From the NCBI GenBank assembly GCA_021029095.1, contig JAJOHG010000125.1, positions 16,773-80,772 of the forward strand: a DNA stretch of 64,000 bases. Direction: 5' to 3'. This stretch comes from Phellopilus nigrolimitatus (lineage: Eukaryota; Basidiomycota; Agaricomycetes; Hymenochaetales; Hymenochaetaceae). Each line of letters starts with the position of its first letter. Position 1 is the first letter of the stretch. The position numbers and the translations under genes were made by a program. Shown here in pieces: positions 46,919 to 58,100 of this stretch. Below the pieces are notes generated by a model. It did not search any database and was not told the origin of the DNA. It saw only the letters and a program-made list of their open reading frames with translations.

Positions 46919-49900
46919 TTATCCTTTTCGTGCGAACCATTCGGGTCGGTTGTGTGGTCCGGGCTTGTCCGGGTATTTCCGGTGGAAGGTTGCTACTTTT
47001 GTCGGAGCGTGTTCGAGGTTTTCTTCCGGTTCGATCGTCGGATCGTCGTGTCCTTCCCATTGGACGGTGTAGAAGATCTTCCCTTCTTTGTAGCGCCGGT
47101 CGATCGAGGAGTCGAGGATTGCTTCGACTTCGTATTCGGAGAACCCATCGAGTTCGATTGGCGGGGGCGGTGGTTCGGTGCGTCTGGGGAATGGGTTGGC
47201 TTTGTGGGGCTCGAGTAGCGATACGTGAAAGACGTTGTGTAGTTCTTTGAGGGAAAGCGGTAGTCCGAGCCTTCGGGCGTGGGTCGAGACGATTTCGGTG
47301 ATGGGGAACGGCCCGATGCGTTTGTGGTCGAGTTTTTTCATGGGTCGTTTCGTCCGGATGTTCTTCGTGCTGAGCCATACCAGTTCCCCGACCTCGAATG
47401 GTGGGATCGGGGATCGTCGATCCTCCGTGTCGGCCGTGTATTTCTCGATCGTGATCCGGAGTTGTTCCCTGAGGTGGTCGTGCAGGTCTGAAAGTTCCCG
47501 TACTTGTTGGTTCGCTTGGTTCGAGGGAACGTTCGTGAGCTCCACGTCGAGTCGGGGGTGAAAGCCCTTGTTCGCGAAAAAGGGTGACACCCCGGTCGCC
47601 GAATGAGACGTGTTGTTGTACGCGAATTCGGCAAGTGGTAGGAGGGAGGACCAATCGTCCTGCTGATAGTTCGTGTAGATACGTAGGTACTGTTCGAGGA
47701 TCTGGTTTAGTCGTTCTGTCTGGCCATCAGTTTCCGGGTGGTAGGCCGTTGAAAGGTTCGACTTGATGTTGAGGAGCTTGCATAGGGATGCCCAGAATTT
47801 CGAGACGAAGTGTCGGCCGCGGTCGGAGACAATGTTGTCGGGGGTACCGTGCTTCGCGAACACTTCTCGGAGGAAAATCGTGGCGAGTTCGGGGGTGGCG
47901 AGGTCCTTTCGAGTCGGTATGAACAGGGCCATTTTCGTCAGTCGGTCGACTACCACCAGGATCGCGTCGTGGTCGTCGGACGTTGGTAGGCCCTCAATGA
48001 AATCCATCGAGATCGAGTGCCAGGGTCGATCGGGAATCGGTAGGAATCGGAGCGGACCGTAGGGCTTGTGTCGGTTCGATTTCGCTCTCTGGCAATCCAA
48101 ACATGAGGTTACAAAGTCCGCGATGAAGGTGCGCATTCCTGGCCACCAGTATCTTCTTTTGATGGACTCGATCGTTTTTTGGATTCCCGGATGTCCTGCG
48201 AGGGCATGGTCATGATGTGCACGGGTGATTAGTAACCGTAGGTCCTCGTTGTCGGGTACGTATACTCGTCCGTCTCGAAGCAATTGGCCGCTTTCGTCGA
48301 TCGTGAATCGGTTCGGTTCGTTGTTTGCTTCGTTCTTCACTTCTTGGATCCGAAGTTGCGCTTCGGGGTCGGCGAGTAGTCCGGATGCGATCTGTGAAGA
48401 AATGATGGCTGAGTCTAGGATGAATGATGCTAGTAATCGTCCCGGCTGGAACATTAGCTGGAAATTTTGTGGGTTCGCTTGGGCGTATGCGCTTTCCCCC
48501 CCTTGAGGGTAGACCCCGGCGTGCCTTGTAAGGGCATCCGGTTTTCCTCCAAGGGTTCCCGCTCGGTAGTTGATATGGAAGTCGAACTGTTCGAGGAACT
48601 GCGACCACCGGACCTGTCGTCGGTTAAGTACCCGTTTCTCCTTGAAATGTTGGAGGTTTCGATGATCGGTGAATATTTCGATCGTTTGCGGAAGTCCTTC
48701 GAGGTAGTGACGCCACTCTTCGAACGAGCTGACAATCGCTAGGAGTTCTTTGTCGTGGATGTCGTAGTTGACCTCGGCTGGGGTTAGAGTTCGGGAGTGG
48801 AAGGCGATCGGGTGGAGTTCGTTCTGGGAGTCGTACTGGGATAGGATTGATCCTAGGGCGTATTCGGAGCAGTCCGTTTCGACGATGGTTCGGCGGTCGG
48901 GTTCGTAGTGTGCGAGGATCGGGGCGACCGAAAATGCATGCTTGAGCTCGTCGAAAGCTTGCTGTGTCTCGTTCGACCATTTGAAGGGTTGGTCTCCTCT
49001 GGTTAGTTTGTTTAGGGGCAGGGTGACTTTCGAGTAGTCCGAGACGAAGCGTCGATAGAAATTGCAGAAACCAAGGAATCGTTGTGTCTCTTTTAGCGTT
49101 CGGGGGGGCGGCCAATTCGCGATTGCATTGGTTTTGGCTTTGTCCATTTTGACTCCCTCCGGGGAGACTACATATCCCAGGTATTCGACGGTATTCGAGT
49201 GGAAGGAGCATTTTTCGGGCTTGGCGTGTAGATTGTGTTTTCGGAGTCGTTGTAGGACTGTTCGAACAGTGTTCGACGTGTTTTGTGGGGTCCTTCGAGA
49301 AGATAAGAATATCGTCCAGGTAGACTACAACAAATTCATCAGCCATGTCTCGGAAAATGTCGTTCATGAAGTGTTGAAAGGTGGCCGGGGAGTTCGTCAT
49401 CCCGAACGGCATTACCAAGTATTCGAAGGATCCGTAGCGGGTTCGAAAGGCTGTTTTCCATTCGTGCCCGGCAGCTATCCTGACGTTGTTGTAGCCTACT
49501 CGGAGGTCGATTTTCGTGAAGATTTTCGCTTCTCGAAGGCGGTCGAGGAGGTCTCCGATTAGTGGAAGTGGGTAGCGATTTTTTCGGGTCACCTTGTTGA
49601 GCCCTCGGTAATCGACACAGAGCCGAAGGGTGCCATCCTTTTTCTTCGCGAACAGGATTGGGGCTCCTGCGGGCGAATTCGAGGAACGGATGAAGCCTTT
49701 TGTGAGGTTTTCGTCGAGGTATTGACGGAGTTCCTCGAGTTCGTTCTGCGACAGGCTGTATACTGGTCCGTAGGGGGGGTTCGTTCCGTCCTCAAGGTCG
49801 ATTGTGTGGTCGTACGGTCGGTGGGGCGGTAGCGACTCGGCGTTCGATTTGGCGAAGACATCCGCGAAGTCATGATAGACTTCCGGGATCGAGGTTCGGA

Positions 49901-50768
49901 AGAGTTCCTGTTCTTCGGGAGTTAGTTCGAACTGTTCGAGCGTCGCGGCTCGGGATCCAAGGATTGTGCTCGTGCTGAGCATGAAGCATTCGGCCCCTTG
50001 TCGTTGGAGGAGGTCGAAAGCGGCTGCGCCAACCATTGCGATTTTTGGCACCTTTGGTGAGCGGTTTTCGGTCTTCGGCAAACCCGTGGGGGGGGAGTCG
50101 AAGGCCGAGTTGAATCGGCTAGGGGGGGAGGGGTCGGACGGTGTTGAACCATCCTTCTGACCGGTTCGTGAGTTGTCGTCGTAGTCTTCGACGGTGGTTC
50201 GTTTCGATCGAGCGGGTTCGGCGGGTTTCTGGTCTTCGCGGGTGGAGGCCGGTTCGCGGGGCTCGATCGGGGTTGATTCAGTGGATCGCTGATCGTGGAT
50301 CGGGGTCTGGGACTGGTTCGGAAGGCGTAATTCCAGGGTCCTCCAGTCGATGTGCGGATTGTTTTCTCGCAGCCAGGAGAAGCCGAGGACCATGCGGGCC
50401 GACGGATGGAGTTGGGTGACCAAGAAGCGGAGTTCTTGAGTTTCTCCCGACGGGAAATGCACTGGTAGTGCGATAGACTGGGTGATGGCTCCGGACGAGG
50501 TTGTGTTCCCGTCGAAGAGCTGTAGGATGAGTGGGAACTCGAGGGTTTGTACAGGGGTGGTGCATGGTACAAGGGAGGCATCAATGAAATTATCAGATGC
50601 TCCTGAATCTACGAGGGTAGGTATATCTGAGTTCGCGATGTCAGGTACTCGTAGATTTAGGATGAAGGCGGAAGAAGTAGAAACAGATCGTAAATATGAT
50701 ACAGGGGGGGTGCGGGACTCTGAGCGACGGCCCCGTGCCCGCACCGGATTGGCAGGACCGTCTACGAG
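46919..50768 (-). pseudogene. pol: Pol of the chromovirus (PR-RT-RH-IN-chromodomain), one frameshift
   Basis: Order of domains: aspartic protease [13 protein letters not shown] (near 50610); reverse transcriptase with [49 protein letters not shown] and the active site [10 protein letters not shown] (YLDD at 49311-49322); RNase H with [16 protein letters not shown] and [11 protein letters not shown]; integrase with the HHCC finger (HALAGHPG... CLDCQRAK) and DDE residues in SMDFIEGLP, IVSDRGRHF and HPETDGQTERLNQ; the GPFPI/LHNVFHVSLL module; and a C-terminal chromodomain (YEVEAILDSS, FYTVQWEG, EPEENLEHA; about 47146-46965). One extra base near 49268, just after KDPTKHVEH, moves the frame between RT palm and thumb; every other motif is intact. 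So this copy encodes no full Pol unless the shift is a sequencing error. The chromodomain places it in the chromoviruses, where it directs integration to modified chromatin. Confidence 0.92.
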
Positions 50769-53140
50769 TTTTCCGACTCGGCGGGAATTTCGATAATTGA
50801 TGCTTCCGGAGTCGCCGACTCGGTACTACTCGTGGCCTCGTTGTTCTGCGGGTTGACCGTGAATGTAGCCTTCGCGGTTCGGGTGTTGCTCGGGTTCGCG
50901 GGATTTGTCGCAGATCTCGAATTCGAGTTGTTCGACGCGTTCGTGGTTCGGTTCGCGGGAGCACGGCGGTGCGGGCAGGTTTCGACTTGGTGGGACCCGT
51001 CCCCGCAAACCATGCACAGTCGATTCGTTTGACGGCGTTGTCGTTCTTCTGGGGTGAGCTTTCCTTCTTTAAGGATTGCCGGGTTCGGGGGGTTCGTGGT
51101 TCGTGTCCCGTTATTCGTTCCTGTCGCAGGCTCGCTTGGTGGGTTTGCGTTCGAGGGTTTGCTGGTGTTCGTCCCTCGGGAGCGACTTGTCCGCAGTCGT
51201 TCGGATTCCCGTTCCCAGTACCGGTGGTCGACGTCGATGGCCAGTCTCTTGAGTTCGTCGTACCCTCGGGGTCGTCCGAAGATGGAGATGGTGTCCTTAA
51301 TTCGTTCGGGAAGGCCTCGATAGAACTCGTTTGCCAGGGATACTGCGTTGTACCCTGTGAGGGGTGCATGTCGCTGAAACTGGACAATGTAGGTGGCGAC
51401 CCTCTGGTTCTCTTTCATCGAAAGCTCTGCGATTTTGGCTTGGGCGGTGAGGTCGGCATGTTGGTCGCCGAAAGCCAGGTTAAGTTCGTCGACGAACAGG
51501 TCCCAGTCGGTGCGGATTGGGTGTGGGGGGTTCGCCTGGATCATATAGGCTTCCCACCAGTCGAGGGCGAGGTCCTCGAGGTAGGAGGAGGCGAAATTGA
51601 CGCAAGCCCTGTTGTCCTCGTAGGTTTCGGGGTCGGAATCGAAGTTCGAGAGGCATTGCATGATAAAGGGGCGGAGCTTTGTTCGGTCTCGTCCGGTGAA
51701 GCGGTCGGGTGCAGCGACTTTCGGGACTCTTCGTCGAGGGTTCTGTGGAGGCGGGGGAGCATACATTGGATAGGGATAGAAGTACGGACCGTAAGGGAAA
51801 GGGTTCCCCATTGGGTATCCCCCGCCTGGTGGAGGCGGTGGTGGGGGACCACCCGGAGGGCCTCCATAGGGAAATCCATATGGCGGGCCGCCAAATGGTG
51901 GACCACCGAAGGGGGGTCCGCCGAAAGGAGGTCCGCCAAAGGGGGGTCCGCCGAAGGGGGGTCCGCCTGATCCGCCTGGTCCGCCTGGGGGTCCGCCTGG
52001 TCCTCCTGGGGGGCCACCAGGGCCGCCGGGGGGTCCGTGATCCCACCTCGAGGGTTCGGAGCCCGGAGGGGGGCCGGGCGGAGGTTCGTAAGGGTCGAAA
52101 TCGCGTCGATTCGAGTCGTGAAACGTGGCGCTCGAGTCGAAGGTTCGCTCTGAGGAAGAGGAGGGCATTGGTGCTTCCTCTTCGCGGTTCGGAGGGCGTT
52201 GAAGGGGTCCATAACGCTCTGGGGTCTTCTCGTAGAGCGACTGCTGCTGCGGTGGGCGACTCGGTGGTCTTGGGTCGGTCGGGGGGCGATCCTCAGTTCC
52301 TGGCTCTTCATGTATTTCTTCGATGCGGGCCGTTGTCGGAGAGGGTTGTGGCGGCGGCCTCTGGTACTGCGAGGCCATGTAGTCCGATGCTGAGGAGTAT
52401 CCTCCCGGCCATCGAGGGTAGTTTGTTTCTGGGAGGGGGGCCAGGTCCTGATCATCTCGTGCCGGTCTCCGGGGGAACGGAACCGAGAGGGCATCGTAGA
52501 ACGCAGTCGTGTCAGGTGGTTGGCTCGGTTCGGATCGAGTTGCGTCTCGTCTGAAGCTTTGGTACTGGAGGGCCTGGGTGGAACCCCGTAATGGTGTCGG
52601 GCTGTCCGGGTAATCTTCAGGGATTGTTCGGAGGGGCCCCCCGAACGAGGTTGGGGGGGGTCGGGAGATCGGTGGGAGTGCCGACCGTCGAGAGTTGAGC
52701 ATTGTTGGCGGAAGGGCCGGTTCAGGCTGGAGGGGGGCGCCTCGAAGTCGTGTTAGTGTGTGCGACGCTCGTCGGTCCCTTCGGTTGATTCGTGGATCTT
52801 GGAGGGGGGTCGGGGGTAGTCGTGGATCGAACATCGGTGTTGTCGAGGTGTGTCCCAACGCCGGGGTCGACGAGGCTTGTGGGCGGAGGGGGGCTGATGG
52901 GCGGAAGCTGGATATCGAATCTCCTTGCGCGAAGGATGGGAATCCTCCGTAGGCGAAAGGCCTCTGACCAGAGGGATCGGGGTAGTAACGGCTCGGGGCA
53001 TCGTACTCACTTCGCGGGGTTTCCCCGTCCCATGTCTGGGGGGGTTGATATGTTGGTGAATTGTCTTCTGGATAGTGGGAGTTGGGGTCGCGGTAGCCCG
53101 AGGGGAATTCGTAACTGTAGTCGGGTTGCCGGGATCCCAT
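50762..53140 (-). CDS. gag: Gag of the chromovirus
   Basis: Capsid/nucleocapsid precursor, 792 residues from [18 protein letters not shown], whose ATG (53140) lies 24 bases past the PBS in good context (G at -3 and +4). The same frame is open upstream through the PBS and into U5 to an ATG at 53344, which would add 68 residues. The first 380 residues are proline-rich and disordered. [16 protein letters not shown] repeat tract follows (about 51,850-52,030), then the Gag core ([65 protein letters not shown]), and a CCHC zinc knuckle, [14 protein letters not shown], near the end. Gag stops with TAG; pol is in the -1 frame. At nearly 800 residues it is much longer than most Ty3/gypsy Gags (250-450), owing to the N-terminal tract. 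Confidence 0.9.
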   Translation of the reverse strand: MGSRQPDYSYEFPSGYRDPNSHYPEDNSPTYQPPQTWDGETPRSEYDAPSRYYPDPSGQRPFAYGGFPSFAQGDSISSFRPSAPLRPQASSTPALGHTSTTPMFDPRLPPTPLQDPRINRRDRRASHTLTRLRGAPLQPEPALPPTMLNSRRSALPPISRPPPTSFGGPLRTIPEDYPDSPTPLRGSTQALQYQSFRRDATRSEPSQPPDTTAFYDALSVPFPRRPARDDQDLAPLPETNYPRWPGGYSSASDYMASQYQRPPPQPSPTTARIEEIHEEPGTEDRPPTDPRPPSRPPQQQSLYEKTPERYGPLQRPPNREEEAPMPSSSSERTFDSSATFHDSNRRDFDPYEPPPGPPPGSEPSRWDHGPPGGPGGPPGGPGGPPGGPGGSGGPPFGGPPFGGPPFGGPPFGGPPFGGPPYGFPYGGPPGGPPPPPPPGGGYPMGNPFPYGPYFYPYPMYAPPPPQNPRRRVPKVAAPDRFTGRDRTKLRPFIMQCLSNFDSDPETYEDNRACVNFASSYLEDLALDWWEAYMIQANPPHPIRTDWDLFVDELNLAFGDQHADLTAQAKIAELSMKENQRVATYIVQFQRHAPLTGYNAVSLANEFYRGLPERIKDTISIFGRPRGYDELKRLAIDVDHRYWERESERLRTSRSRGTNTSKPSNANPPSEPATGTNNGTRTTNPPNPAILKEGKLTPEERQRRQTNRLCMVCGDGSHQVETCPHRRAPANRTTNASNNSNSRSATNPANPSNTRTAKATFTVNPQNNEATSSTESATPEASIIEIPAESENS
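50768..50774 (-). promoter_or_regulatory. candidate -1 frameshift site between gag and pol
   Basis: Pol lies in the -1 frame relative to gag and is open back past the gag stop. GGAAAAC (minus) occurs one codon before the gag TAG. Slippage AAC to AAA in the A site is standard; the P-site change GAA to GGA is weaker than in ideal X-XXY-YYZ sites. No alternative start for pol is apparent: the frame's first ATG-like codon is a GTG. Confidence 0.5.
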
Positions 53141-53163
53141 GTCGATCGGCAGTTGTTTGTTGG

Positions 53164-53175
53164 AGACTGAATATT
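53164..53175 (-). promoter_or_regulatory. self-complementary primer-binding site
   Basis: One base inside the 5' LTR, the element reads AATATTCAGTCT (minus strand). This is the exact reverse complement of AGACTGAATATT at minus 53503-53492, located where RNA synthesis should start. In Tf1/sushi-type elements the RNA 5' end folds back onto the PBS, is cleaved and primes minus-strand DNA, with no tRNA needed. The 12-base perfect match at both expected positions strongly suggests this mechanism here. Confidence 0.85.
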
Positions 53176-53176
53176 C

Positions 53177-53971
53177 TGTCAGGTTCGAACCGAAAACGCT
53201 CAGCGGAATGAGGTTCGGGTCGACCGAATTCGCGGGGACGGAGTTCGGGGGTTTCGTTCGGTCGTTCGGGCTGGGCGAGAGAGCTGCCGAAGTCGACGAG
53301 GGTTCGAGCGAGCCAGTCGTTCGTGGGTTGGATAGTTCGGTCACGCGTTCGTCGAGTCGGGCACGACGGGAACGCGTTCGGGCGTATCGAGAAGGGGAGA
53401 CTCAGAGAGGGAGAGCAGGGAGGAGTCCGGGGATCGGACGAGTGGGCTGAGGGACGGTTCGCCGACACTCGATACGGATGTCAGAAACGTCAATATTCAG
53501 TCTAGAGTACGAAGTACAATTTGGTGTCCTATTTATACGAAAAGACTCCTTCCCCTGTCTCTCTCCCGGGCGAGTTAATGAGTCGTCGAAACTCGCGGTT
53601 CGACTGCGGAGCGGCGTGTCCAGCACGGGGGTTGGAGAGTCGGTGTGAGCCGATCGGCGAAGCGAGTCGCGTCGGCGAGCCGGGCGCGTGGTTCGGCGAA
53701 CGCGGTCACATCTTCGATTCCCGACGCCTTTCGGTCGCGTCCGAATTCGGCACGTGCCCGCGGCGCGTTCGACTCGTGTTCGGGGTGCGGGCCGTCTTCG
53801 GCGTTCGGCCCCCTTCGTTCGCGAACTTGGACGTCGTGTGTTCGTTTGCGATCGGTTCGAGCCCCTTTGTTCCATGTTCTCGGTTCGCGATTGGTTCGAG
53901 GCCTTCGGCCCGCCCGGCCCGTGGGTTCGGGGTTGTTCCTCGATCGTGTCACGAATGGTCGGATCGTGACA
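53177..53971 (-). repeat. 5' LTR of the chromovirus
   Basis: 795 bp. Acts as promoter for the element: TATAAAT on the minus strand at 53537-53531, and 34 bases downstream AGACTGAATATT at 53503-53492, the likely RNA start. U5 contains an ATG (53344) in frame with gag. Confidence 0.95.
53531..53537 (-). promoter_or_regulatory. TATA box of the element promoter
   Basis: TATAAAT on the minus strand, 34 bases upstream of the 12-base word that is complementary to the primer-binding site. The spacing fits transcription starting at or next to that word. An identical copy is in the 3' LTR. Confidence 0.6.
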
Positions 53972-56900
53972 AACTGATGGGCTGTATGACAGTCTGTTGG
54001 CACCCATGATAAAGCAGAAATGTAGAGGTGGGGTGTGCTGATTCTGATGCCTTCATAGAAGGCAGAAGTGAATCTGTAAAGGTCTGCACAAGCTGTTTTG
54101 ATTTCATTGTGTTCCTAAATGTGAATATGTGAGCAAGATTATACAGAAAGCACCAGTAAATCTTACTTTGAAGTAATCAATGCATTGTGTCAAAGCTTCA
54201 ATGCCTGATTTGACCTCTCCCATCAAACTCAAGATTTCAAGCCAGAACAAAGCACTTGGTCCACATATAAACTTCTGGACCAAATTCTGAACTGCCAGAT
54301 TCCCTTTAAAGTCAAGGTTTGAAGAGGATATATGGTACATCCAGGACAAACAGCTGTACTGCAGGCCCTGGGAAATATGCTCAGAAATTTTGTCTTCAAG
54401 ATCTGGAATAGCACTGTTTGGAAGATATGAAGTCTTTAATTGACAGATGTTGAACTTGAGCCCAGAAAGCATGATATGCAGACATTCTAGGGCAATGTCA
54501 GTCTTGAACTGCACAGGATCAATCCTGAACTGTGTAGAATACAGTTCTTGACCAATCAAGTCCAAGAAAGAGGGATGATAAATCTGTATTGCACCATTTT
54601 GACTGTAGAGCACAGGATACAGATTGGATATGAATCTTGCCAGAGCTGATTCACTAAGGTATCCACCTTCAGGCAGACTAGGCAAGAACTCCACAAGTGC
54701 TGTAATGGGAAGTGGTCTATATCTTGACATCACAAAAAGTGTGCATAGGATAGCCTGAGTTATTGGCAAGGCCTTCAGGTCACCTCTGTGGGCTGCATGT
54801 ATCTTGGAGGCATAGAAGTCATTGAGCTCTGATTCTGGGCTCCCATCATGCTCGCCTAGAAGTCTCCTCACATCTGCAAGTGTATCTGGTTTATCTGCAT
54901 CAAACTCAAAGATGGACTTGATCCAAGAAAAGCAGCCCGGAGTTTTCATGGCTTTACCAGCAAGAATCACCACCTCCTCCTGCTTGAGCAAACGACAGGA
55001 TTGGGGAATTGGCAGGTTTTCTGCACAGAATCTGGTGTATTCCAATATGTCTTTTTTTGTATCAACAACACCAGTGTGAATGTTTACTTCCTGGAATTGG
55101 ATAGTATGACTCTGTGTCAAAACCTGCTGAATCTCCAAGCAATGCTTGCTGGTAAGAAAAACCTTGAGCCAAGGAGCAGCATCTGCCAGTCTTGCAATGC
55201 ATCTAGTCAAAAGTATTCGAGATTGCACTGAATCACCACATTCATCCAAAGCATCAATGACAATTATCAATGGCTCTGGTGGAACCTCTGCAGATTTCTC
55301 TAGTGAGATGAAAGGCTTCCTGATGAGCAGGTCAAACTGCCAGTCTACATCCTTTGCCAGCAACATCTCATCTTGGCCCTGCAAAACAGAAAGGACTTCT
55401 TTGCGGTATTGCCTATGCCATTTAGACAGATGGTAGGCCAAGGTTGGGATGAGATTGACAGGGTTATGGCACTCTGGATCATCTCTGTGACAGAAGAAAC
55501 AGCCCAAAAGAAGTCTCTGGGAGTGAAACATGTCAGCAACAGAGTTTGCAACAGCACTCTTTCCAGAGCCTGCAAAACCATGAAGCCAAAACAGTTTAGA
55601 ATCAGAGCTTGCCCAATGCTTGACTTGCTCAAGTAGTTTCTGCCTTGTCCCCTTCAAACAGGCCTCCTCTGCACTGTAATAAGCATTCCTTGCATGATGC
55701 AACTGTCTGAGCAGCTGATCTTCTGCAAGTTCCACTAGAATATCTAAGCTTAGAACAAACTATCAAATGGACTAATATTTTAATGACAGACCTGTTCTGA
55801 GTGAGGCATTCCAGATCTCTGTTTTCACACACCAGTCAAATTGGTCTTTCAGCCTCCTTAATTTGTCCATAGATACATCAATCTCATCCTGGTGAGAAGA
55901 AAGCAAGTCCCCTGTATAAAATGAATTTAGGTTCGAGGTTTTGCAAATAAGCATTTTATTTCTACCTAGTACACAGTCAGAAGAATAGTTGCTGATCAAA
56001 ACAGAGATCTGCTCAAATGCCTCAAGCAAATGCTTGACCATTTGCTTTGTGCTTTCATGCTTCATGAGATCAGGAGTGAGTTTTTGAATGAAAGTTAGAT
56101 ATGTCACTAAGTCTTTCATGAGCTCAGCGGCATTTTCATGAACCTCGTTTTGCCAGCATTTCTAGAAATACGGAGACATGAGTTATCAATAGTTAGTAAT
56201 TTTCTACTGACAGCACCTCATACAAGTCATTGACAACTGTAATAGCTGCATTGGCGGAGGGATGCAGCTGCAACAGATCAGCTTAGCTTCAATAGAGGCC
56301 TTACTTTGCAGCATTGACTTACATCTTTCACTTCATTACTAAGTTTCATGAGAAAGGCTATCGCTTCACTGGATTTCCCCAGGCTGTCTAACAGTATTTT
56401 TTTATCACCGCGATGGCGACCTGCTTCCTCAACAAGAAGCTTGACAAACTCGTCCGTCTGAAAAGGTAGATGTCAGCTTGTTCACCATGTGTGAAGTAAC
56501 ATGTGCTCACCGGTCCCACAAGGACGGAAATCAGTTTTACAGAGAGCCCCTTCGAGCCTGAAGGTACAGATTCAAGTATAACAATTTTTAAGAACGAGTA
56601 AATAAAATGAACCACAAATCGTAGACGGATGGTTCGTACCTTCCACGGAGAATGACTGTTTCCCAGCGATATCAGCTGCTTTGATGCTAACTACCGGAAA
56701 TAACTCGTTGTCGAAGTTCTCAACGGTAAGCCGGATTTCTGCGGTGGACGGAACCGAACTGGCAGGATAAAGAGATCATGGAATGCATCATATCGAAACA
56801 AACGTTAGACTCACAATGTGTCCTCCAGCTTCCAATCCACTGCGTCATTTCTGCCGAATTGGGGTGACTTATACTCCTTGCCGTCCGCATTGAGTTTGAG

Positions 56901-57130
56901 AGAAATATGGTTCTGCGGACGCTCGTCTTTGAAAAGAACTTCGATTTCTATACAGCGACAGCTGCGCTTCAACACTCATACCAAGCGGTCTAAGAAGACG
57001 GCCGCACCTTTCAAGTGCACAAATCTATGAACAGGGGTACAGACACGATGAGTTCGCGCTCGCAAGCATGTCGTTTAATAACTCACAGGCCATGATTATT
57101 GCCTCTCACAACGTCCAGGGTTTGAGACAT
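53575..57130 (-). CDS. NACHT STAND protein (NLR-like), WD40 part lost, reads into LTR
   Basis: Multi-exon gene with ATG at 57130 (MSQTLDVVRGNNHGL). A C2-like beta domain follows (GAAVFLDRL, IEVLFKDERPQNHISLKLN, VVSIKAADIAGKQSFSVEG), then helical exons (TDEFVKLLVEEAGRHRGDK; ELMKDLVTYLTFIQKLTP). The large exon (about 55735-54150) holds NACHT: Walker A WLHGFAGSGKS, sensor region CHRDDPECHNP, Walker B LIIVIDALDECGD, and a winged-helix/superhelix tail. After an intron, [20 protein letters not shown] and WVPTDCHTAHQF would lead into WD40 repeats, as in the paralogue. Here the frame instead enters the retroelement LTR at 53971 and stays open to 53575, adding about 130 LTR-encoded residues. Such proteins act as innate sensors or in self/non-self recognition; without WD40 repeats the usual ligand-binding part is gone. 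Confidence 0.8.
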
Positions 57131-58100
57131 GATAATGTCGAAGATGCAGGAAAAGCTGAGATATCAGGTAGACTTGAGGTTTGAGACGATGGTGGTCAGG
57201 TTCAAGTCGCGAAAGGCGTCCATCATCGATGGACGTCCTCGTGTTCGATCGGTGTTCCGCATTAGGAACAGTAATTTAATTTCGTTTTTCATTTTATAAA
57301 ACAATTATAATTTATTCTACCAGCTAACGTGATAAGCGGATTCACATTGGTTTTAAGTGGGAATTTATTTTGCCCTTCCTTCGTGAGACTATAGCTAGAT
57401 ACAGAAAGACCAACGAGTTAAGAACGGGCGCGGCGACGGATGCCTGAACACGTTGAAACGTAACAGGTGTGCAGACATACTGTTCTCGAGAACCGTATAC
57501 TTTATGTGCTGTCGAACCGGTCACGCTGAATCCGTGAAAATGGTTAGATCCAAACTCGTCTGTACGTCTTTATCCCAGAAGTTCACATGCGCGCCAAGGT
57601 GCCTATAAAGGACGGGATAATAAGTCGGCGACTCGGATCTGATGGAGTCTTGACCACGAAGCGATATCGAATTCGTTTCGTGATCAGCGTGGATATGAAA
57701 ACGACCCAAGTGATGACTGAAAGACGGCCATTATAGAAAGCGTTCAGCAGATAGCAGCTACGCGGATATTTACAGTAATGCGGGATATGTGAGTCCTAGT
57801 CACGAACGAAACGATCCGAGTAACCATTTGGACGAGCATGGGGAACGACAGATGGCGAAGTCAAGTCAGTAAATGTAAAGTGCATCTGCATTAGATGGCT
57901 CCTTACAAGCTTTTGTTCGTTGCGATGACGTAGAAACATTTATTTGTTGAGACTTGTTCAAAGATCCGGAGTAGGCGGCAGCGGAACGTCCTGGTAGGCC
58001 AAGTTATGCTTGGGTTGAGATCTGTTGATTGAAAGGACAGTTTGGATTATTGCCGCAGCCGCTACAAAACTCGACCTCATGAGCGCGCGCGTCAAAGCGA
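57131..58100. other. upstream region of the STAND gene, nothing recognised
   Basis: Presumed promoter of the STAND gene. AT-rich around 57270-57330. Short open frames on the minus strand (57520-57710) have no recognisable family. Confidence 0.4.

Larger units (their letters stand above)
44105..53971 (-). mobile_element. Ty3/gypsy chromovirus, Tf1/sushi-like, nearly complete
   Basis: 9,867-bp LTR retrotransposon read right to left: 5' LTR 53177-53971, self-complementary PBS, gag, pol with PR-RT-RH-IN-chromodomain, an antisense gene, PPT, 3' LTR 44105-44899. LTRs are 795 bp, start TGTCA and end TGACA, and differ only at 44186/53258, 44406/53478 and 44873/53945 (three transitions), so insertion or last gene conversion was recent. 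The bases outside the two LTRs (GGACG left, AACTG right) are not a duplication, and the flanks belong to unrelated sequences. One frameshift in pol makes this copy probably non-autonomous. It abuts and truncates the STAND gene at 53972-57130. Confidence 0.95.

Noticed and set aside
46263..47654. Long minus-strand frame of 463 codons overlapping the end of pol
   Set aside because: It is Arg/Thr/Pro-rich, a shadow of the integrase frame continuing through the poly-T/AG spacer and the antisense gene. The integrase frame carries all motifs.
50969..51970. Plus-strand open frame of 333 codons opposite gag
   Set aside because: Antisense shadow of a GC-rich, Pro/Gly-rich gag. No splice structure or motif, unlike the antisense gene near the 3' LTR.
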